DNA from: DATMRF01 sp035566435 | Lineage (GTDB): Bacteria > Verrucomicrobiota > Verrucomicrobiia > Limisphaerales > UBA8199 | Direction of reading: 5' to 3' | Length of the DNA: 64,000 nucleotides | NCBI GenBank assembly: GCA_035566435.1 | Contig: DATMRF010000034.1 | Location: 1-64,000, forward strand | Shown here: in pieces, positions 17,558 through 26,444 of the stretch | Position numbering within the stretch: position 1 is the first letter of the stretch | Layout: each line of letters opens with the position of its first letter | Program-made: the position numbers and the translations under genes | The notes under the pieces: model-generated | Database searches by the model: none | What the model was told of the DNA's origin: nothing | What the model saw: the letters and a program-made list of their open reading frames with translations, nothing else

Positions 17558-18365
17558 GCTGGAAGCCAACGCCAGTGAGATCATCGAACGAAATGACCCG
17601 AACGCGCGGATTGCTGGCAAGCCATTCGGCGGTCGCGTGCAGAATTCCGAGCATTGCTGTGTCCGGCCGATCGTCTCTGAAATATTCCCACCAATGGGTA
17701 ACGAGCACCGTGACCCGCCGGCTTTCGACGCATTTCTTTACGGATTCCAGCATGGCTGGGTAAGGGCGGTGATACGATAGCAGGCAGCCCGGATGCGTCA
17801 GCAGGATCGTCCGGCCAATCTTCCAATGCGATCGCTGGAGCATCTTCTTTAACGCGTATCGCGGCCACCAGGCGAAGGGGAGCCGCCGCAGTTCGAACCA
17901 TCCGGCCGAGATAACGCGAAAACGTTTTGCGGCCGCGCTCAGACTGACGTGGGAGAATCGGTCATAGGGGGCGACAAAGGCAAGGGGAACGCGAAATCCC
18001 GCCGCGGCGAGCGCGGCCGCGCCTTGATCCAGGCGATTTTCGATATCGGTGCGCTGATCAGAATCGAACTCGAACAGCGAATGATCGTAGCCGTGTTGCG
18101 ACAGGTAGAAACCGGGATTCGCGTGAAGATAGCGGACGAGGCTGCCGTTGTCCACGATGGGAAGAGCGGGCGGCGTGTCGGCGCGTTTCGCGAACAGATA
18201 CTTTTCCAGCGCGCCGTCGGTGCTGATGGTGTCGGTACGCACGTTCGGAATCGTCGCGAGGTTCACCGGCAGACCGCGGACGAGGAACGGGCGATAAAGC
18301 TGTTCCAAGCACTCAACGGGCGTCAGGGCATTCGTGTCGTCGTCACGTAGAATGACGTAGTGCAT
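17550..18365 (-). CDS. DUF2334/polysaccharide-deacetylase-like protein
   Basis: A NodB-like carbohydrate-deacetylase fold of the DUF2334 type. The start is the ATG of MHYVILRDDDTN; it places the metal-binding RDDD at residues 7-10. A second metal motif, LSQHGYDHS, lies near residue 98, and LLTHPGCL and VLVTHWWEY supply the later histidines. No signal peptide is visible, so the enzyme is probably cytoplasmic, acting on a lipid-linked sugar before export. It overlaps the upstream GT4 gene by 23 bases and closes the minus-strand unit. Confidence 0.75.
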   Translation of the reverse strand: MHYVILRDDDTNALTPVECLEQLYRPFLVRGLPVNLATIPNVRTDTISTDGALEKYLFAKRADTPPALPIVDNGSLVRYLHANPGFYLSQHGYDHSLFEFDSDQRTDIENRLDQGAAALAAAGFRVPLAFVAPYDRFSHVSLSAAAKRFRVISAGWFELRRLPFAWWPRYALKKMLQRSHWKIGRTILLTHPGCLLSYHRPYPAMLESVKKCVESRRVTVLVTHWWEYFRDDRPDTAMLGILHATAEWLASNPRVRVISFDDLTGVGFQLN

Positions 18366-19665
18366 GTTTCGCCTCGAGCAGTTCCAGGTAGAGTTCTTTG
18401 ACCCTGCCCGCGACGGACAGGGCGTCGTATTCGCGGGCCACGAGCGCACGGCCTGATTCCGCCAAGCGCGCGCGCAAGGCAGGGTCCAACAAAGTTTGAC
18501 TGACCGCTCGATGAAATGAGCGCGGGTCTGACAAATCGAACAGCCAGCCGTTTTCGCCGTCCCGGATTAAGGCCGATGCGCCCGACGTCCTGCTGGCGAT
18601 GACCGTGGTCCCGGCGGCCCAGGCTTCGAGCAGAACCAGGCCGAAGGTTTCGGAAATGGAAGGCAACAACACCGCGCGGGATTGCTGAATCAAACCGAGC
18701 AGGCGCGGGTCGCCCGAAGGCAATCCGCCGGTGATCAGAACGCGGTGGCTGAGGCCGAGATCACGGATCTGGCGTTCGAGGCTTTGGCCGTAGGCTTCGT
18801 TGGTGCATGCGCCGGCGAGCACGAGCAGCGCTTCGGGATGATTCCGCAGAATCTCCGGCGCGTGCGTGATTAGCCAGGCCTGGTTCTTCACCGGATCAAT
18901 GCGCCCCGCGCATAGCAACACTTCGCGTTCACGAATTTGCGGAAACGCCTCCCACGCGGCGGCCCGGTGATCTTGCTGATAAGGACCCATGGGAATGCCG
19001 TGCGGCTGGACTTCAATCCGTTTGCCAGGATAATTTTTCCGCAGGAGATCAGCTTCGGTGTGATTGCACGCAAATACCGCGTCGGCGTGCTGAATGAGCC
19101 GACGCGATTGCAGCAGCAAACCAAAGAGCTTGCCCCACTCGAAACCGGTGTGGGACGGCCCGTTGAACGCAGTTTTCAAAGCCGGCGGGAGATCCAGCAA
19201 TCCGCCGTGAATCGAAACGACAAACGGCAGCCCCCGGCCGCGAGCAACTGCTGACGCAATGCCTCCCAGCCGGCCAAGTGTGTGGGTGTGGACCAGCGCA
19301 ACCTCCGGCTCGCGCCAAAGCGCGGGAAGCAAACCGAACGACATCAGGTTGCCACCCAAAGCGATCAGCTGGCGTTTTTCCTGCGGTGAAACTCCCCAGA
19401 CGGGCACGCAAGTTTTGAAACGTTTAATGTCGCCGTTGTTCCCGTTGAGTGATTCGGGCGCCGCCTGACGATGGTTGTCCGCGGGAACGGTTCCATCTTC
19501 GCTTGCGGATGCGGCGGATCGTTTCCCATTGCCATTGACATACGGGCAGTACATCACGGGCGTAACGCCATGCTGGCGGAGGCAATCGAAGAGCCGCTGC
19601 AGGGCGGTTTCCGTTCCGCCCCATTCGGCGGGATCATATTTTCGCAGCAGATGAATCACGCGCAT
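18343..19665 (-). CDS. Glycosyltransferase family 4
   Basis: A GT-B fold GT4 enzyme of 440 residues. The N-terminus has RKYDPAEWGGTETALQRLF, and the acceptor domain has VHTHTLGRLGGIAS. The donor domain has LLCAGRIDPVKNQAWLI and LLPSISETFGLVLLEAWAAG with the E-x7-E motif. A Ser/Asn-rich insertion at about residues 45-80 separates strands in the N-terminal domain. Its start overlaps the 3' end of the membrane-protein gene by ten bases, so the minus-strand genes are probably co-transcribed. Confidence 0.88.
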   Translation of the reverse strand: MRVIHLLRKYDPAEWGGTETALQRLFDCLRQHGVTPVMYCPYVNGNGKRSAASASEDGTVPADNHRQAAPESLNGNNGDIKRFKTCVPVWGVSPQEKRQLIALGGNLMSFGLLPALWREPEVALVHTHTLGRLGGIASAVARGRGLPFVVSIHGGLLDLPPALKTAFNGPSHTGFEWGKLFGLLLQSRRLIQHADAVFACNHTEADLLRKNYPGKRIEVQPHGIPMGPYQQDHRAAAWEAFPQIREREVLLCAGRIDPVKNQAWLITHAPEILRNHPEALLVLAGACTNEAYGQSLERQIRDLGLSHRVLITGGLPSGDPRLLGLIQQSRAVLLPSISETFGLVLLEAWAAGTTVIASRTSGASALIRDGENGWLFDLSDPRSFHRAVSQTLLDPALRARLAESGRALVAREYDALSVAGRVKELYLELLEAKHALRHST

Positions 19666-21116
19666 GGCCAGGCTTTCGCGGAAGCGGTTTCGGCAAATGC
19701 GTATTCTGGCAATTCACGAAAGACTGCCGCCTCGACCGCTGGCTTGCGCGCGTGGCGTTTCGCGTAACACAGGCTGGCAAGTGTTCCGACCAGGATATTG
19801 AACGTCAGAAAAATGTGAGTCTGCCGAAAGGTCCACTCGGTGAGGCTGTGTAAAAAGATCCCGCAAAGGCAGAAGAAAAGCCCGACCCCCAGTTGATGCA
19901 TCGGTTCCGGGCTACGTTTGAAGAGAAAGCGCAAGCCCATTTGGAACCAACGCACCCAGAGCAGCGAGAGAAGTATCAAGCCCGGCACGCCCAGTTCGCC
20001 GACGGTCAGTGCCGCGAGATTGTGGGCGGGCGCGGCCCAGACGAGATTCTCGATGGTTTGATCGTCCGGTTTGTCAGTGCGGAGATCATCGTAGTCGTCG
20101 TACGGCCGGCCCACCATCGCGCCGTATTTTTTGCTGACCCAGAAGGACCAATTGTTCAACCCCACGCCGAAGAACTTGTCATCCATGATGACCTTGGCCA
20201 GGCGAAGGTAATAGCCGCGTCCTTCCTGCTGATCGTCGAGGTATTCGTCCGTGAATGAGGCTTCGGCATAACGCTCATCGAGGCTGTGCCAGGTTTTGAA
20301 GAACAGCCCGGCGATGCACAACAGGACAAGCGCGGTCGCCACAAGCTTTTTAGGCGTGATGCGCCAGGACACGCAGAACGCCGTGGTGCCAAGCATGACC
20401 AACGCGAAAATCGGAATTCCGGCGCGCGAGATCGTCAGCACGCTACACAATGCCGCCGCGCCAATAGCGATGGTCGAGAGAATACGGAGCAGCCGGGGCA
20501 GCGACGAAGTGGCCGCGGCAACGAAAATGGGCGCGACCAAGCATATATACATGGACAGGCTGTTCTCATGATCAAGAGTGCCTGGAACGCGCTCAATGCC
20601 TCCGATCAACCGCTGTTTGAGCGCCAGCACGCCCTCGAAGCAGACGGCGCAGCATAATGCGAAAACGAGAACACGGATCTCCCGCTGGCTGCGGAGATAC
20701 AATGCTGCTGCCAGAAAGAAGAAGAATCCGCGGACCATTTTGGAGAGTTCGAACACCCCGTACACATGCGGCTGAGAGCACATCACTGAAACGCCCGCGT
20801 ACAAGAGAAACACCAGCATCAATCCCAAACTAGCTGGCCAGTAAAACCGTGAGGTTCCACGACGGGGCATGAGAAGACAACCGGCGAAGACGCTGATCGC
20901 GAGCAAGTCCACGAAGGAGAACTCCAGCCCGCGCGTGGTACCGCGATACCAGTAATGGCTAAGAAACGTTATGTCGATCCGGTCCGTGATCACGGTCGCG
21001 GCGACCATCGTAAAGAAGGCCGCATCGCGGGCGCGTTGAGAAAAAGTCGCGACAATGACACCCGCGGGAATCGCCAGCAGCAGCAGCGCCAGTGCGATGA
21101 GGTGCGTTGCGTCCAT
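19656..21116 (-). CDS. O-antigen ligase/Wzy-type polymerase membrane protein
   Basis: A polytopic inner-membrane protein of 486 residues with about 11-12 hydrophobic segments, starting LIALALLLLAIPAGVIVAT. The long periplasmic loop (about residues 285-365) ends at WAAPAHNLAALTVGELG, which holds the histidine typical of the Wzy_C/O-antigen ligase family, followed by the last helices. It would polymerise or ligate glycan units at the periplasmic face. No Wzx flippase or Wza/Wzc export gene is visible in this window. Confidence 0.82.
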   Translation of the reverse strand: MDATHLIALALLLLAIPAGVIVATFSQRARDAAFFTMVAATVITDRIDITFLSHYWYRGTTRGLEFSFVDLLAISVFAGCLLMPRRGTSRFYWPASLGLMLVFLLYAGVSVMCSQPHVYGVFELSKMVRGFFFFLAAALYLRSQREIRVLVFALCCAVCFEGVLALKQRLIGGIERVPGTLDHENSLSMYICLVAPIFVAAATSSLPRLLRILSTIAIGAAALCSVLTISRAGIPIFALVMLGTTAFCVSWRITPKKLVATALVLLCIAGLFFKTWHSLDERYAEASFTDEYLDDQQEGRGYYLRLAKVIMDDKFFGVGLNNWSFWVSKKYGAMVGRPYDDYDDLRTDKPDDQTIENLVWAAPAHNLAALTVGELGVPGLILLSLLWVRWFQMGLRFLFKRSPEPMHQLGVGLFFCLCGIFLHSLTEWTFRQTHIFLTFNILVGTLASLCYAKRHARKPAVEAAVFRELPEYAFAETASAKAWPCA

Positions 21117-21143
21117 CGTGGGGCATTCCTCCTCCTTGGCGGC

Positions 21144-21803
21144 TCAGCGCTTTCGCGCCTTCAGCAGGATATTGGTGGCGACGATCAGATCCCGCAGCGG
21201 TCGGTTCATGCCGCACGTGGTCGTTTCGACTTCCACAAACCCCTCGGACGCGGCGAGCAGCGACAAAGTCTTGCGCGTGAAGAAGCGAATGTGCGGATTG
21301 GCCGGCGAAAAATGCTCGTCCCATCTAAACAGGGCGATCAGCACGTCTTTGAACACGCCGTGATACGGAACCGTCGCGAGCAGTTGCCCGCCATGCGCGA
21401 GCACGCGCTGCATCTCGCGCAAGGCGAAGCCGGGAGCGAAAAGATGTTCCAGCACTTCGGAACACCAGATCACGTCGAAGGTTTCGTTCGCAAAAGGAAG
21501 CGGTTGAGCGACGTCGTGTTGGACAAAGCTGATTTCCGGGTGGGCGCGGGCGTTCCGTTCAATTTGTGAGGCGGAGATGTCCACCGCCGTCACGCGCGAT
21601 GAATGCTCGGCCAGACTCCTGGTGAAGGAGCCATCGCCGCAACCGACTTCGAGAATGGCTGCGTCGGCGGTAGTGTCCCGCAGTTGGGCGTGCATCCAAC
21701 TGCGCAAATTCGCGGCGTAGCCCTGGTTGTCGCCGGAATACTGAGCGTGGCCGGTCGTCCAATATTTCTCGTAGTAGTCTTGTTGCTGGCGAATGGCGTT
21801 CAT
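21144..21803 (-). CDS. Class I SAM-dependent methyltransferase
   Basis: A methyltransferase of 219 residues with motif I LEVGCGDGSFTRSLAEH (about residues 50-66), the acidic VTAVDISASQIERN, and motif IV FDVIWCSEVLEHLFAPG. The small-molecule type, probably modifying a sugar or a lipid-linked intermediate. Its ATG overlaps the stop of the upstream GT2 gene (ATGA), and 27 bases separate it from the polymerase gene. The substrate is unknown. Confidence 0.85.
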   Translation of the reverse strand: MNAIRQQQDYYEKYWTTGHAQYSGDNQGYAANLRSWMHAQLRDTTADAAILEVGCGDGSFTRSLAEHSSRVTAVDISASQIERNARAHPEISFVQHDVAQPLPFANETFDVIWCSEVLEHLFAPGFALREMQRVLAHGGQLLATVPYHGVFKDVLIALFRWDEHFSPANPHIRFFTRKTLSLLAASEGFVEVETTTCGMNRPLRDLIVATNILLKARKR

Positions 21804-22960
21804 GATGTTTCAAGAGTGTGAGCCAGGCGCGTTTCATCTGTGGCAAGGTTACGAATATTTTCGCGGCCGGCCTTGGGCCAGAAATGCATCTTGCCGCGTT
21901 TGAAATGCCGAAAGGCCTGGGCGCAGGCGAGCATGGTGACGGCGAAGCCAACGAGCGTCGCCGGCAAATGGGTCACCCGTTTCATCCCGCGCATGCGCCA
22001 CCAGCGTTTGAAACGAAAGCGGGGCGCGTCGGGGAATAATCGCCAAAAAAAGTGGACTCGTTGAAGATGTTGAGCGACCAGCCGCGCGACCCAATCCGGA
22101 CAGGCCCTTTCCTCGCGCCGCAGAGTGTCGCCGAGATTGGTTCGTTGCGGTTGCGGCAGCGCTTTCGCATATTCGACTAAAACATGCACAATGGTCTGGC
22201 CGATCATCTGCCGCTTTTGATTTTTCAAGAGCTCACCGGCAGAGGTGTAGGCTTCGTAAACATGCGAAGCATTTGGGGCGACAACGATGCGGCTTGGGTT
22301 GAGCGCCTTGGAAAAGAAATCGGTGCAGACAATCGCCTTGATGAAACCGTCGTCGATGCCGAGGTCCTTCGGCAGGTAAAGCCGGCGTGCGACAGCGGTC
22401 CGGATGCAGTAGAGCTGGCCGGTCATTTGCCCTGGGAGCGCGCCGTTCATTGCGGAGGTGGCGAGTGAGATGCGATCGCGCCAGGATTTCAGCGGCTTGA
22501 GCGACACGTCCTTTACGGGTTGGTCGCTGGCGACGCTGGCTTCAGGATTCTCCAGCAGCGCCCGATACATACTGAACAAGGTCTCGCGGCGATCGAAAAA
22601 GATGTCCGAGTCCATGAGGAACAGGAACTCCGCTTCCGGATGCGAAAGAGTATGCACGAAAGCATTCCAGGTGTGATTGCGTCCGGCCTCGCGGATGTTC
22701 CGCACGCTACAAGCAAAGGCGCCGGTGAAGGAATTTGACTTTTCCTGCCCCGCGAAAACTTCGGCGGCGATTTCAGCGGTGCGATCCGCGCAGCCGTTGG
22801 GAATGCAGAGCACTTCGCAATGCTCCCCGCGGGCGCTGAGTTCTTCGAACAACGATTGTTGGAAGAGCGATTCCAAGGTGCGGCGAATGACCACTTCCTC
22901 GTTCCATGCCCGGACGGCGATGGAGATTCGCGGCGCCTTGATCTGAGGGTTTTTCATCAC
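21800..22960 (-). CDS. Glycosyltransferase family 2 with C-terminal hydrophobic segment
   Basis: An inverting GT-A fold enzyme. The nucleotide-binding start is ISIAVRAWNEEVVIRRTLES, the metal motif is FLMDSDIFF (D-x-D, near residue 117), and a later acidic pair is DLGIDDGFIK. A hydrophobic stretch (LPATLVGFAVTMLACAQAF, about residues 332-350) near the C-terminus may anchor it to the membrane. It leads the minus-strand unit and faces the plus-strand GT2 gene across a 132-base gap that must contain both promoters. Confidence 0.85.
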   Translation of the reverse strand: MMKNPQIKAPRISIAVRAWNEEVVIRRTLESLFQQSLFEELSARGEHCEVLCIPNGCADRTAEIAAEVFAGQEKSNSFTGAFACSVRNIREAGRNHTWNAFVHTLSHPEAEFLFLMDSDIFFDRRETLFSMYRALLENPEASVASDQPVKDVSLKPLKSWRDRISLATSAMNGALPGQMTGQLYCIRTAVARRLYLPKDLGIDDGFIKAIVCTDFFSKALNPSRIVVAPNASHVYEAYTSAGELLKNQKRQMIGQTIVHVLVEYAKALPQPQRTNLGDTLRREERACPDWVARLVAQHLQRVHFFWRLFPDAPRFRFKRWWRMRGMKRVTHLPATLVGFAVTMLACAQAFRHFKRGKMHFWPKAGRENIRNLATDETRLAHTLETS

Positions 22961-23092
22961 AACATTTTCCGAACCGATTTACCCAGGCAGTGTAGGCTTG
23001 AGGCGGGTCAGCGCTAAGTAGGTGAAACCCTGTCGCGCGGCCGTGAAAAACCCCATGTTGCCTGGCGCACCAGCGACTTAATTTGAGAGGAG

Positions 23093-24010
23093 ATGGACGA
23101 CCCGTCAGTGAGCATCATCATGCGTTCCTTCAACGAAGCGTGGGCGCTGCGCGAAACTCTGCCGGCGCTCGCGGGCCAGAACCGCAAAAAGTGGGAGCTC
23201 ATCGCCATTGATTCGGGCTCAACGGACGGCTCGGTGGAACTGTTTCGCCATTTTCTGCCTCGGCGCCTTGTTCAAATCCCGCACCACGAATACAACCCGG
23301 GGCGGGTGATGAACCATGGAATGGCTCTCGCGACTTCGGATTTCGCGATCTTCCTGAACGCCGACGCCACGCCGCAGGGGCCGGACTGGCTGGGCCGGCT
23401 CATCACGGCGTTGATGGAGCCGCAAGTCGCGGCGGTTTTCGGACGACAAATTCCACGTCCCGATTGTAAAGCGGTTTTCGCTCACGACTACGAACGCTGC
23501 TTCGGCCCGAACCGGGAATCCCCGAAGTGGGAACAGTTTTTCAGCATGGCGAGCAGCGGCATTCGCAAAGACGTTTGGGCGAAGCGCGGGTTCAACGAGC
23601 GGATGCAATACTCTGAAGACGACGAGTTCGCGCGCTGGTGCCGGGCGCAGGGTTATGGTGTCGTTTACGTGCCGGACTCGGTGGCAATGCACTCGCACAA
23701 TTACACTGCGGCGCAGGCACGGAAACGGAGCTTCGGCGAAGGGCGCGCGCTGGCCGCGGTGTGGAACAGTCCACGCTGCCCAACCTGGTGGCGAAACGTT
23801 TTTTTGGGCTGGATGAATGACGCGAGGCGGGACTTGACGTTTTGCGCGCGCACACGGCGGCTGAATGAGTGGCCGCACGCGCTGCGAATTCGCTGGCAAC
23901 AGCGGTCAGGTAAGTCGGCGGGTTTTCGCGACGGCTGGGCGGCATATCGCCAGCGTAAGAAGCGTTCTGCCATCAGTCCGCCAACCTGGACGGTTGACCT
24001 TCAACGCTGA
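23093..24010 (+). CDS. Glycosyltransferase family 2
   Basis: A GT-A fold enzyme of 305 residues. The N-terminus is VSIIMRSFNEAWALRETLPA, followed by LIAIDSGSTDGS and the D-x-D metal motif FLNADATP near residue 87. The catalytic-base region is MQYSEDDEFARWCRAQGYG near 178. An AGAGGAG runs directly into the ATG, so it is too close to be an ideal ribosome site. The next gene starts two bases after the stop. Confidence 0.87.
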   Translation: MDDPSVSIIMRSFNEAWALRETLPALAGQNRKKWELIAIDSGSTDGSVELFRHFLPRRLVQIPHHEYNPGRVMNHGMALATSDFAIFLNADATPQGPDWLGRLITALMEPQVAAVFGRQIPRPDCKAVFAHDYERCFGPNRESPKWEQFFSMASSGIRKDVWAKRGFNERMQYSEDDEFARWCRAQGYGVVYVPDSVAMHSHNYTAAQARKRSFGEGRALAAVWNSPRCPTWWRNVFLGWMNDARRDLTFCARTRRLNEWPHALRIRWQQRSGKSAGFRDGWAAYRQRKKRSAISPPTWTVDLQR

Positions 24011-24012
24011 GC

Positions 24013-25218
24013 ATGCCCGCCATCCTTGCACCCGACATTCGAAGCGGTTTCGTCCCCGCGGCCCGGCCTGTGTCGAGGCCCGCAACCCGCTTCACGTTGA
24101 AGGGAAGTGACGCGTTGGAGCATCGGCTCGCAAACGTTTGCAAAAAGGTTTCGGCTGGCATTGGACGGATCATCCCGGAGCATAAACTGGAAGGGCTGGC
24201 GCTCGGCGGCGGCTATGGGCGCGGGGAGGGAGGCGTGCTGAAAACACCCGCGGGGGACCAGCCTTACAACGATTTGGAGTTCTACGTTTTTGTTCGCGGC
24301 CATCCGTGGTTGAACGAGCGGTGTTACGGAGAGTCTCTGGACGAATTGATCACGGAGCTTGCGCCGGGGGCGGGTGTTGAGTTGGAATTCAAAATCAGTT
24401 CGCCGGCACAGCTTCGCCGCAGTCCGCAGAATCTGTTTTATCACGATCTGATCTTGGGGCATCGGTGGCTGCGGGGTGATGACAGGCTCTTGGCCGGTTG
24501 CGAACACCAGCGTGTTGCTGAGAACATTCCCCTGTCGGAAGCGACCCGGTTGCTGATGAACCGCTGTTCGGGGCTGCTCTTCGCGCGCGAAAAATTGGAG
24601 CACGAGCGCTTCTCGGCGGAGGATGCCGATTTCGTTTTCCGGAACATCGCGAAGACCGAATTGGCGCTGGGTGATGGGGTCTTGATTGCATTCGGCAAGT
24701 ACCATTGGAGCTGCCTGGAGCGTGTTCGGCGGTTGAGTGATCTTGCTTCCACGTCAGATTTGCCGTGGCTCAAGGAAGTGCGCGAGCGCCACGTTGCGGG
24801 AGTGGCGTTCAAACTGGAGCCGCATCGATCAGGGGATTCGCGCGAGGCGCTGGAAGAACATTTTCGCGAAGTAAGTTTGCTGGCATTGAGGACGTGGTTA
24901 TGGCTGGAAAGCCGGCGACTCGGTTGCGATTTCCGATCCGCTACCGATTACGCGGCGAGCCGCATCAACAAATGGCCCGGCAGCAGCAGCTGGCGAAACG
25001 GGTTGTGCAACGCGAGAGTTTTCGGGCTGCGCGCGCTGCTGCTTCCGCGCAATCGGCGGCATCCCCGGGAACGGATTGTGAATGCGCTGACGCTCCTGCT
25101 GTGGGAGCACGCGGGGATTTCGCATGAATCAACTCGGGCAATCCTGCGGGAGTTGGTGTTGGCTGAACCGGCCGGGATGATTTCTGCGTATCGGGAGCGA
25201 TGGAGACGTGCAAGCTGA
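24013..25218 (+). CDS. Nucleotidyltransferase-like protein of unknown role
   Basis: I do not recognise the family firmly. Residues 57-85 read LALGGGYGRGEGGV and then YNDLEFYVFV. This resembles the G-S-Y-x-R-G-E plus D-x-D/E core of polymerase-beta-type nucleotidyltransferases, with NDLE in place of the usual D-x-D. The rest is helical, with no signal peptide or membrane segment. It is the last gene of the plus-strand pair with GT2 and is followed 165 bases later by a perfect palindrome. It may belong to the glycan locus as a modifying or regulatory enzyme, but that rests on position alone. Confidence 0.55.
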   Translation: MPAILAPDIRSGFVPAARPVSRPATRFTLKGSDALEHRLANVCKKVSAGIGRIIPEHKLEGLALGGGYGRGEGGVLKTPAGDQPYNDLEFYVFVRGHPWLNERCYGESLDELITELAPGAGVELEFKISSPAQLRRSPQNLFYHDLILGHRWLRGDDRLLAGCEHQRVAENIPLSEATRLLMNRCSGLLFAREKLEHERFSAEDADFVFRNIAKTELALGDGVLIAFGKYHWSCLERVRRLSDLASTSDLPWLKEVRERHVAGVAFKLEPHRSGDSREALEEHFREVSLLALRTWLWLESRRLGCDFRSATDYAASRINKWPGSSSWRNGLCNARVFGLRALLLPRNRRHPRERIVNALTLLLWEHAGISHESTRAILRELVLAEPAGMISAYRERWRRAS

Positions 25219-25382
25219 ATTGCTTTCGCAGTCGGGGTGGAAACGACGGAGGACTGGTGAAAATGGGCCGAAACTGGACCGGAACGGGAAAGCGGGCAGC
25301 ACAGTCTTGCTGTATGGCTAAACTGTAAGTGGCTGTTGACATGTGAGTTACGCCTATATCAGGCATCGTTGAAGGTGAGATG

Positions 25383-25406
25383 AAAACTGTGCCGCGGCAC
25401 AGTTTT
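25383..25406. terminator. Perfect 24-base palindrome followed by T-run
   Basis: Arms AAAACTGTGCCG and CGGCACAGTTTT are perfectly complementary with no loop, and one more T follows. It can act as a bidirectional terminator between the glycan locus and the packaging cassette. The remainder of 25219-25513 holds no gene; it has a short microrepeat (GGCAGATAGCAAGTGGCAGG) and a TTGACA/TATATC pair with unsuitable spacing. Confidence 0.6.
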
Positions 25407-25513
25407 TCGGTTGGCAGATAGCAAGTGGCAGGTGGCATAAGGCGGAGCAGAAACTCGTTACATCGTCTGCTAGAATTAGCGTTAGCGAGGGGCAGAGGGC
25501 AAAGGGCGGCGGG

Positions 25514-25927
25514 CTAAGCTTGCCAGTTCAGGGTTGGCTGGGGGAGAGCCTCCTCGGGGGCGGAGTCCGGGATGGACTCGGAGAGCTGGAGGGGACCCGT
25601 GAGACGGCTGGCTTCAACACGGAGGGCGGCGGCCAAGGTGACGAGCCGGGCGGTGGGGATATCCTTCAAATCCCGACGCGACAGTTCTTCGCGGATGCGG
25701 CGGACATCCTCAGCGAGAGCTTCGAGACAGGTCTGCCGGGAGATTTTGAATTGCTCGGAGAGGGTCTCAATCTCCAGGGCGCGCAAATTTTGAATCCGGT
25801 GCTGATGTTTGCGACTCCAGGTGAGGAGGGTGTTTTTATGGACATTCAACTCGGTGGCAATCCGGCTGAAGGGCCAGCCTTTGGCGCGGAGTTCGATGAA
25901 TCGATCGATTACTTCATTTTCTTTCAT
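25514..25927 (-). CDS. Small-terminase-like HTH protein
   Basis: A 137-residue protein starting at the ATG of MKENEVIDRFIELRAKG. Residues 20-41 (FSRIATELNVHKNTLLTWSR) form a helix-turn-helix of the Terminase_5/homeodomain-like type. The following helices (LRALEIETLSEQFKIS, ALAEDVRRIREELSRRD) suit the oligomerisation core of phage small terminase subunits. It is the last gene of a minus-strand set that also encodes a large terminase. DNA binding for phage-type packaging is the likely ancestral role; whether it still functions is unknown. Confidence 0.6.
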   Translation of the reverse strand: MKENEVIDRFIELRAKGWPFSRIATELNVHKNTLLTWSRKHQHRIQNLRALEIETLSEQFKISRQTCLEALAEDVRRIREELSRRDLKDIPTARLVTLAAALRVEASRLTGPLQLSESIPDSAPEEALPQPTLNWQA

Positions 25928-25949
25928 CAGGAGGGCGGCGGTAGTCGGT

Positions 25950-26330
25950 CTACGCCGGGTTTCGGCGCGACGGGGGTTGAGGGTTGGAAGCCGGCAGATT
26001 GGACGGCTGGCCAGGCGCAGCTTCTTTGGACGCGGAGCCGTAAATTCGATTGAGGGCTTCCTGGATTTCGGGCGGAAGCGAGCCGCAGGCGGGCAACGCC
26101 TCCGGGCGGTCGGTTGGCAGGGCGCATGAGAGCCGGCCGAGCCGGGAGGCGAGGTCGAGGAGGGCGTGGATTTGCGACGGCGAGGCACAGTCCGTTTGCA
26201 AGCGCAAGCGCGTGATGAGGGTCGAGGCCAGGGCCAAGAGTCTCTGGGCCATTTGCCATTCCTGTTCGCGGAGTTGTTCCGAGCGGTCCCGGCAGACGGC
26301 GAGGGTTGGGGGAGCGAAGGTTTGGTTCAT
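25950..26330 (-). CDS. Small unknown protein in the packaging cassette
   Basis: A 126-residue protein (MNQTFAPPTLAVCRDRSEQL) with a helical middle (EQEWQMAQRLLALASTLITR) and a conserved-looking PPEIQEALNRIYG segment. The C-terminus is low-complexity (QPSNLPASNPQPPSRR) and derives from a microrepeat. It lies between the HTH gene and the large terminase gene on the same strand, so it probably belongs to the same cassette. No function can be assigned. Confidence 0.5.
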   Translation of the reverse strand: MNQTFAPPTLAVCRDRSEQLREQEWQMAQRLLALASTLITRLRLQTDCASPSQIHALLDLASRLGRLSCALPTDRPEALPACGSLPPEIQEALNRIYGSASKEAAPGQPSNLPASNPQPPSRRNPA

Positions 26331-26343
26331 ACTGAATCGAGGA

Positions 26344-26427
26344 AACCGCTAAAGCGGTTGAAATCACAACCGCGCGCCGTTGCACCCCGCTTAAGCGGGG
26401 TGTTAATGAGAGGCCCCGTTTCGGGGC
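26344..26427. repeat. Cluster of three palindromes
   Basis: Three hairpins follow one another in the gap between the terminase and the small unknown gene: AACCGCTAAAGCGGTT at 26344-26359, the perfect CACCCCGCTTAAGCGGGGTG at 26383-26402, and GCCCCGTTTCGGGGC at 26413-26427. The arrangement is like REP/BIME elements; transcription termination or mRNA protection is possible. Confidence 0.6.
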
Positions 26428-26444
26428 AGCCTGACATTGTCGGA

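Noticed and set aside
25336..25360. TTGACA followed by TATATC as a promoter
   Set aside because: The spacer is only 13 bases, too short for a sigma-70 promoter, and no gene starts at a suitable distance.
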